DNA of 64,000 nucleotides. Source: Dipteris shenzhenensis (lineage: Eukaryota; Polypodiophyta; Polypodiopsida; Gleicheniales). Shown here piece by piece: positions 34,601 through 43,600 of this stretch; positions within the stretch are counted from its first letter, which is position 1; each line of letters begins with the position of its first letter. The translations under genes were made by a program, and so were the position numbers. The notes under the pieces are model-generated. The model was not told the DNA's origin. It searched no databases and saw only the letters and a program-made list of their open reading frames with translations. Location of the stretch: the NCBI GenBank assembly GCA_047967505.1, contig CM106539.1; one strand, given 5' to 3'.

Positions 34601-37600
34601 AAGGAGCCTCACAAGGTGTCTTGATCAAGGGTGGAAATGCACTGGAAAGTGCCCACAAGGTAGTTTCATAGAATTTAGTCATTTGACATATATGCTAAGT
34701 ATTGTGTCTGCAGCACTGATGCAATGATTCATGTTAACTGGTTTGCTCCTTGAAACCCCCAGGTACAGTACATAGTGTTTGACAAAACAGGTACTCTTAC
34801 TGTTGGAAAACCAGTTGTTGTCGGCACAAAGCTATTCAAGAACATGGCCCTTCAACTTTTTTATGACATGGTTGCTGCAGTTGAGGTCAGTAAAATCAGT
34901 ATTATGAAGGTGCATGTAAATTGAAGCAACTAGAAAATTTCATAACATTCAATGGCATGCAAATGTGCCTTCATGTCATAACATCATTGTTGATAACTGC
35001 AGGCAAACAGTGAACATCCATTGGCAAAGGCAATTGTTGAGTATGCAAAGTCACTAAGACAGGAAACATCGGACATGAGCTGGCTACCAGCAGTACAAAA
35101 TTTTGGGTCACTTGCAGGTCAAGGAGTGTTTGCTGAAATCCAGGGAAAGCAAGTCTTAGTGGGCAATCGCCAACTGATGGTTGAATCAGGGATTTGCATC
35201 TTGGAAGCAGCTGATGAATTCTTGCAAGACACAGAGAGGCTAGCTCGAACAGGTGTGTTGGTAGCTATTGACAAGGAAATGGTTGGAGCTTTCGCCATCT
35301 CAGATCCTGTGAAGGCTGAAGCTCCTGCTGTTATATCTATCTTGAAATCTATGGGTATCCAAAGCATTATGGTAACTGGAGACAACTGGGGTACAGCAAA
35401 TGCAATAGGAAGAGAGGTCGGTATTGAGACAATTTTTGCAGAAACTCAACCTCGTGGAAAGGCAGAAAAGGTGAAGGAGCTGCAGGTATTATACTATGAT
35501 AATCATAGTTTTCCCAATTGGAGTATCTACTCTGTGTTCTTTTGCAACAAGGCATGCCAAGAGACAGGTTTGCTAACTGAAATGAGAGAGGGAGAGAGAG
35601 GAGTGCATACAAGATAGTAACTGTACACTTATTGTATTTCAAGGAAAATAGGAATATATACATGGATCCCTTAGGGTTTGTCCCATAACCCTTATGGTGC
35701 AATTTACACACACCATTCTCAACACCCCCTCTTAAATTGCACTGCATAAGAAGTGGGTGCTTTACAAAACACAATTTTTGGATTTTTAAAATGTTGCATA
35801 ATAGCAACAGAAATAAAGATAAGAAAAGATGCACAAGAGTGCAAAAAGAGCACAGCGGAAAAAGTATGTACAAAGGTGTACAACTTAACCTTCACTTCCC
35901 CCTCTTAAGTTGCAATTGGCGAAGACCAAGCTGATGTCGAAAGTGTGCAAACTTATCAAGGGAAAGTGGGGCTTGGTGAAGATATCTGCGACTTGTTCTT
36001 GTGTTGGACAATGTATCAAGTAGATTTCTTTACTAAGAACTTTCTCACGAACAAAGTGATAATGCACTTCAATGTGTTTTGTTTTGGCATGAAACATTGG
36101 GTTCTTTGCCAATTGAATGCTGCTCTGTTATCTGAATAGAGCATTGTAGGGTCTCTAGAAGGTATTTCAATCTCTGAAAGAAGCCTTTTGAACCAAATTG
36201 CTTCACATGTTGCATTGGTGGATCCTCTATACTCTGCTTCAATGGAAGACAAAGCCACTGTTGGTTGCTTCTTGCTTTGCCATGACAAAGCTGCAGAGCC
36301 AAGACTAAAGCAGTATCCATTTGTGGATCTTTTGTCATTTACACTTCCTGTCCAATTAACATCTGTGTATCCATGGAAGTGTAAGTCAGGTGACATGGCG
36401 TAATGTAGTCTATGATCCGCGATGTACCATGAAGGTATCTGAGTACTCTCTTTGCTGCAAGGAGGTGAGTCTTCTTGGGATTCTGCATAACTGGATGAGC
36501 ACACAACTGCATATGATATGTCTGGCCTCGTGTCAAGCTGCCAATGAGCTGTCTGTACTGTAGAGGATCTGAAGTTGGAGAAGTGTCAAGTGGTGACAAC
36601 TTGATATTGCATTCCATAGGAGTAGGGAGTGGCTTGCAGTCATGTAGATGAAACTGCTTAAGTACCTTTTGAGCGTACTTTCCCTGAAAAAGTGTGATCC
36701 CTGTGTCATCTCTCCATATTTCTATACCAAGAAAATCATGGAGTTCTTCCATATCTTTCATGTCAAACTCTGAGGTGAGTTAACTCTTTGTTTCTGAGAT
36801 GAGATGTCCATTGGAGCCGGTGATGATCAAGTCATCAACATAAAGCACTACAAGAAGGATGTCTTCTGTAGTCTTTCTGTTTGCATCCTATGGCCTTCTT
36901 CTCTACAGGAAGGTCTGTCAAGATCCAAGTCTGGTTCTTGAGAAGAGCATTGCACTCTTCATCCATTGCATGTTGCCACTCAGGGACTTGCACTGCATCT
37001 TTGAAGGAGGTTGGCTCATCAAACTCCATCACTTTGGCCATGAATGCATAGTTGCTCTTGTAGGTCCACCTCTCAGGTGTCTTTCGATCACGAACAGATC
37101 TTCTGAGATTGGAAGTGGAACTTTTAGGAATCTCGGTGATGACAGTGGTAGTTGCTGTATCCACTATGTCAAGAACCTTTTCTTTGCCTTTACTCTGAGT
37201 GGTCACGATGGACTGCATACTATCTGATTCTGCAGGCAAAGAATCTGATGTATCACTGGCACTGCTGGTTGAGGCCTCGTCAAAGTATGATGAAGCCTCA
37301 TCAATGATAATATCCCTGGATATAATCTACTTTTCCTTGACTGGATCATAGAGTTAGTATACCTTCGCCTCGCAGAGTATCCAAGAAAAACACACTTGAT
37401 TGATTTGACATCAAGTTTAGTCCTCTTCTGGCGTTATGTCTTGCAATGAAGTAGTGGGACTCCTGTTCATTAAGTACACAGCTATGTCACATGCCTCAGT
37501 CTTGGAACATTCTTCTCATCGAGCATGCATCTAGATGACTCTACGATCACCCTGTTCTTTTGTTCACCAACACCATGTTGCTGAGGGGTATACCTGCATG

Positions 37601-40600
37601 TGAACTGACGTGTGATGCCATGCTATTTGCAAAAGGCATTGAACTCTGTGGACTTGTATTCACCTCCATTGTCACAACGGAGGATCTTTAGGTACTTGCC
37701 GGTCTGCTTTTCTACCAAGGCTTTGAAGTCTTTGAAAGTGTTAAAATGCATCAGACTTATGTTTCACGAAGTAGATCCTGTAGGAACAAAGTGGAGACAG
37801 GTTGTGAACACAAGTGAGTAAGAGTGCACACACAAGAAAGCTCCAATAGAAATGTTCAAATGAAACAATACAAGTACTTGGTATATATAGTACCCAAGTA
37901 CTACTGGTCAACCATAGGGTTGACTTTATGCCTACAACACCATATCTTTGTAATCTCTTATAAATCCCTCCTCAAAGATATGGCTGAAAGTACCCTGGAA
38001 ACATCTCAGGTGTACCCTGCAGTACCTAAAGTACCATGGTTGCACAAATTCATCCAGATGGATATGCAACCTATGGGAGTACATGAAAACAATGTCATTG
38101 TGAATCACTTCACAACCCCCCTTGACATTGTGAGAATGTCTCTGATCCCCAAGCCATGTCGATGTCGTAAGAAAAGATCTGTTGACAGGGCTTTGGTGAA
38201 GATATCCGCCACATTGTCCTCAGATGGACAATAGATGAGATCAGTGAAGCCATCAGAAATACAATCCCGTACATAATGATAATGTTTCAATGTGTTTCAT
38301 GCGAGCCACATTGTCCTTAGATGGACAATAGATGAGATCAGTGAAGCCATCAGAAATACAATCCCACACATAATGATAATGATTTTCAATGTGTTTCATG
38401 CGAGCATGAAAGACAGGATTGTTGGCTATGGCAATGCAACTCTGGCTGTCACAGAAGATAGAGTTTGCTTCGCCATCCTGTGCATGATGCAAGTCATGCA
38501 AAAGCTTCCTTAACCACATTAACTCCGTAGTGGCTGAATTTGCAGCTTTGTACTCTGCTTCACTGGAGGAAAGAGAGACTCGCTCTTGCTTCTTACTGAG
38601 CCATGAGATACAGGCTGAACCCAATGAGAAGCAATAGCCAGTAGTGGACCGTCTGTCGTCAATGTCCCTTGACCAATTTGAGTTGGTGAAACCACTCAGC
38701 TTTAGATCACAATCTGAAGCATAATGCAAGCCAAGAGAGAGAGTACCATGGACATATCTGAAAATGGACATATCTGAGAACCCTCTTTGTTGCATTCCAA
38801 TGTGTGATTGTGGGACAATGCATGAACTGGCTCAAAAGCCCTATGGCATAGGTAATATCAGGCTGTGGAGCATAGATATATCAAACTGCCAACCAACTGC
38901 CTGTACAAAGTGCCATCAAACTTTTCAGCAGTATCATGCTTACTCAGCTTGAGTCCCTTTTCCAATCGAGTAGCCATAGGCTTACAGTTCTCCATTTTAA
39001 ATTTCTGCAACAACCCCTTCGAATACTTTGTCTGTGACATAGAAATCCCATCATGGGTCTGCCAAAACTCAATGCCAAGACAATAGTGCAATAGGCCTAA
39101 ATATGTCATGTCAAAGTTGTGACATAAAGCGGACTGTACTGCTGTAATTTGTTGCAAATCACTGCCAGTGAGTATGATATCATCCACATATAGTACCAAC
39201 ATGACCAATTCTGATTTTTGCTGCAAAATATACAGATTTGGCTCTGTATGAGTGTTTACGAAGCCCTAGTACAGCAAAAACTGATGTATCTTCTGATACC
39301 ACGCACGAGGTGCTTGCTTCAGCCCATATAGAGCCTTCCTAAGCTTGCATACCTTATGCTCTTGTCCCTTCACCTCAAAACCTTGGGGCTGATGTACATA
39401 GATCTCCTCTTTAAGATCTCCTTTGAGGAAAGCGGTCTTGACATCCATCTGGTACACTGATCAACCATGAAACGCAGCAAGAGAGATGGTGGAACGAATG
39501 GTGGTCATCTTGGCCACTGGAGCAAATGTCTCCTCATAATCTATCCCCTTCTCTTGTGCATACCCCTTGGCAACCAAACGGGCTTTGTATTTCTCAACTG
39601 TGCCATCTGAATGGTATTTCACCTTATAAATCCATTTCGTGCTAACCACATTTTTTCCAATGGGTGCATCAACCAAGTCCCATGTGGCATTCTTCTCAAT
39701 GGATTTAATCTCAGCTTCCATAGCTTTCTGCCATGCCGGATTATGCTGAGCATCCTTGAAGCTCTGAGGCTCATTTTCAGCTTCCATCATTGAGGTCATC
39801 AAAGCAAAATTGACCTTTTTCTGATTTTTATGAGTGTTGGCCCTGGTTTTCCCCAAAGTAGGCTGATCCTTAGCATCTTGAATGGTCAACCTTGCCCAAT
39901 GTGGAATAGATTTCTCTGCTGTACCACTCGGGGCTGCATCAATATCTTTAGTGGCCTCACGACGTTGATAATGCCTCCAAACATGAGGCTGTCTATTCTC
40001 ATTAATTGGCTGCAAATTTGAAACATTTGAGGGAGAGCCATCCTCAACATGTGGCAAGCCATCTAAACTATGAGAAGTAGAAGGGGAAGCATCAGGAGAC
40101 TCCGTCTCATCATCCTCAAACTGGATGACGTCCAAAGAGGGGTCATCGTATGGTGGCAAGTTTGCACTAGCGGGCTGCATGCACTCATTCTCAGCAAAGA
40201 GAACATCTCTGCTGATTATTACCTACCTGGTAGCAGGATTATAAAGCCTAAATCCCCTGCTTTGAGTGCTATACCCCACGAAAATGCATTTGACACTTTT
40301 GTCATCAAGCTTTGTCCGATGTGCATTTGGAACCAAAGCATATGCCACTGAGCCAAAAACACGGTATTGGGACCATTGAGCAGGAAGACTCTATTAAAAG
40401 AAAAGAGAAAAGAAATGTTGATCCCAAATCGAAGCGTGAGAAGTTCACGTACTTGTCAATCCTATCTGTTAGCTTCAGAAGAAAGCGGTCGTTATCTTTC
40501 TTTGTAACGCGCAATATCTTTTCGATCATCAATTGTTGTCTCTCGGAAAACCCAAGTTTTGTCATGCCAACCTCCTCATGGTGGATAGCTACAAACACTA

Positions 40601-43600
40601 ATACTATTTGTGTTGGTAGCTGGCTTGAAGATCTTAGTCGAAGGCAATCGGAGGTGGTTGTTGCATGCGTTGCCACTGGACATTTACTTCAAAAGGACTT
40701 CATACTCAAAGCCGAAAATAAGAGGCTCAAGGTCCTTTCACCAAACTTGCCTTTTCGATTTCATGGTGGTGACTCCTAGACGTCAATCTTTACTAAAGAC
40801 AGCATTTGGCACACAGGTCGACCTTTCCAGACAAAAGAAAAGGCTTCTCCGATTGCAAGATAAACTCAAGGCATCATTTTCATAGGGAAACTATGAGCAT
40901 TGCGCTCATTGTCACCTCAATAGCCAAGTTGGTGAGATCAAACTACTATCATTTCTTTACTTCCATTGCAATCGTGTTATCAGCTAAACATGTGAGCTGA
41001 CGGCTACAGTAGTAAGAGACGACGATTTCTAGACAGAGCTGTGGCGTATAGAGACACTCTTGAATCAAGTCAACAACGAGCTAGGACGACATAGGGTGAA
41101 AACACTTGTCAATACACCCGAATTCAAAGGAGAAACTTAATCGGTTCTATAACGTGCCCCTTTCAAGGGTAGTGCTAACAAATCACAGGGGAGCTAGAGC
41201 GCTCCTACTCAAAAACAAGGACACTGATTAGCCCCAAACGTTGGCGCCCCTTGCGGTATTTATTTAACATTCATTTGAAGCCAAGCGGCTGATTACAAAG
41301 GTCTCTGGGAAGCTGATTGGACTACTGACGTGGTAGGCGGCTGCCACGTCGCAAATGACGTGGCACTTGGAGATAAGGGTGCCACTTGGCACGCTGGTGA
41401 CCAAGTGTGGTTGTGGTGACCCTGAGGATAAGGTGACCAGGGTATCCGCCACGTGTCACAAAATCTGTGGTGCTAAGGTACTGACAAAATCAATGAAATC
41501 CCATCGACGAAAATCTTCCCGTCGTCTTGCGTGAGTTGAAGCTTGAGTGTTTTTTTGTGCTATTGGAGGTCCACAGCTATGACAGAAGGTTCTACTCTAG
41601 GCTATGGCAGCGAAGCGATGGAGGCGACCCGTCGTTTGGGCGGCTAGACGTCGCCTTTGGGCGTCTTGTTTTAGCCGTGGAGGTCGTTGGAGAGCGAGTG
41701 CTGTTGGCTGTAGCACGGTGCTTGAAGACTATGTCGCTAGGCGTTGAGCTTGAAGGCTGGCTGTTGTTGTAGAGTCCGCCTGCAAACCCGTTGTTGTGAA
41801 GGAGCTGTATGCTTGCTTAGGAGACACTTGTTGCTTGCCCGTGAGTCGCGCGCTTGCTGCTTTAGTCGTTCGCCCGTCAGCTAGGAGTCTTGGATATAGC
41901 AGGAGGCGCCTTTGGAAGGTGGAGGTTGGGAGCTCGCTTGTGCTGCTGTTATGGAGCATTGCCAGTTGAGGAAAGCTCGTATGAGCTTGTTGATGGCGGC
42001 TGGTAATAAAGCTAAGAGCTCTTTGGAGCTCGATTTTCTGCCTTCATATGGTGCTGTTAGCCGACTTGGAGCGGCTGGTTGGAGAGTCGAGGGTGACTGC
42101 CTCTTGAGCTTTAGGCAAGACAACTTTGTGAAGGGTCTCTCTCAATATCTTGCTCAGAAAAACAGATCTAAGTCACAAAAAATCTCAGAAAACTCTCACT
42201 AACAGAAAATGAACCAATGGATGAACGGAGATCTCTTCGTCCAAAATGAATGGAAGGTCTCTCACCGGAAGTGGACTCTCACGAGAATCTCTCACAATGA
42301 ATGGAATACTCTAGTTTCTCTTATCGAAGTGATGACAATGGACGAAAACTTTTCAAATGGACGGAAATTCTATCACTCAACGGAAGTGAAAGAACACAAG
42401 ATCGCTCAAGAACTCTCAATCCCCCAATCTCTCACACTTTCTCGTACGGATCACAATGCCTCAGCGGAAGGCAAGGGAGCTCTGGTATCATGACAACATA
42501 TGAAGAGGGGAGAGGAGAAGAGTGGAGATGAGGAGAGAGGACAAAGCTAGAGAGCACACCACAAATGACTAACTATACACTAGATTTAGTTGAAAATGTA
42601 GAATATATACAAACCCATTTAGGGCTAGGGTTAGGGTTAGGGTTAGGGCATCTAACCCTTTCCTTTATAGCACTCTATAAGTGTTAGTGCTATGCATGAT
42701 GTTGAGCGTGATCTCTCAACAATGGTATCCTACTCTTTCTTTTCTTTGTGAGCTCGAGTTACTAATCTGCCGTAAGAGGAGTTGCCGAAGCCGGCTCGGG
42801 TCTCTTTTCATCTTTTGTGACTATGTTCCACAAGTTCTTCAGCTGAAAAATGTTCTACATTTTAAACTTCCAATTGCCATAGTTATTATCATCAAGCTTG
42901 CTACTCTGATCAAGAAATATGACATCATCATGTGATTTCTCCATGGTGCACAAAAAATCAAAACTTGTATACAAATAGCAACCAAGTGTGATAGCGAGAG
43001 GCTTTACAAGGTGTGTAGAAGTGGTGCAAAAACCGAATGCCAAAATAGTCAACTAGTGACTTTACAATGTGGCATGTACGTGCAAAGGTGCAACTATCCT
43101 GAATCAGGAATCGAAATTGCCAAGTGACTCAACAAGAGTGAATATGTCCTCTGTTAAAGGAGGAGACGTGAGTAGCCGCTCGATTGGTGTTGTGAGATGG
43201 CCATGGAGCCTTGGCCATTTCAGGTCGGGCTGCGTTGATGGAGACGAGTTTGTAGCAGCAGTCGACATTGTGGTGGCTCATGGATTTGAGGTCGGCGGCC
43301 TTGGAGAAGACGGTTGTGGAGAGCTGGGGCTAGGAGCCGCATAAGTCGCGGGTTGCTGTTGTAGATGAGTTGCCCTCTTGGAGCCAGTTGACTAGAGCTT
43401 GGCCATGTCGTTGCATGAGCCGCCTTTGCTGTAGCTGTGGAACCGTGTGTAGGAGACAGCTAAGAGGCGCCATCGAGCAGTCGTTTGGTGGTTGGACGCA
43501 TCACGAGCTGCTTGCTGGAAGGTCTTACTGGGAGGAGCGCTATGTTGCGTGCTAGTCAGGGGTAGTTGATCATGGAGAAGTATGCTGCACCTCCAAGGAA

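Larger units (their letters stand above)
37779..40375 (-). mobile_element. Copia element B, minus strand, nested in A (5' end lost)
   Basis: 3' LTR at 37779-38114, polypurine tract at 38115-38122 and pol up to about 40375. It belongs to the same LTR family as the + strand element at 11588-22295. It interrupts the integrase of element A. Neither its gag nor its 5' LTR is seen. Sequence right of 40375 is unrelated to Copia pol, so about half the element is missing. Confidence 0.85.

Noticed and set aside
35486-35617. Extension of ATPase exon 5 to a stop at 35617
   Set aside because: The extra residues have no match to the family and run into a Copia LTR. Splicing at 35485 to 45535 restores the conserved P-domain.
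42619-42648. TTAGGG repeats as an interstitial telomere
   Set aside because: Only about four units, inside an LTR, and plants usually have TTTAGGG. Better explained as a telo-box-like LTR element.
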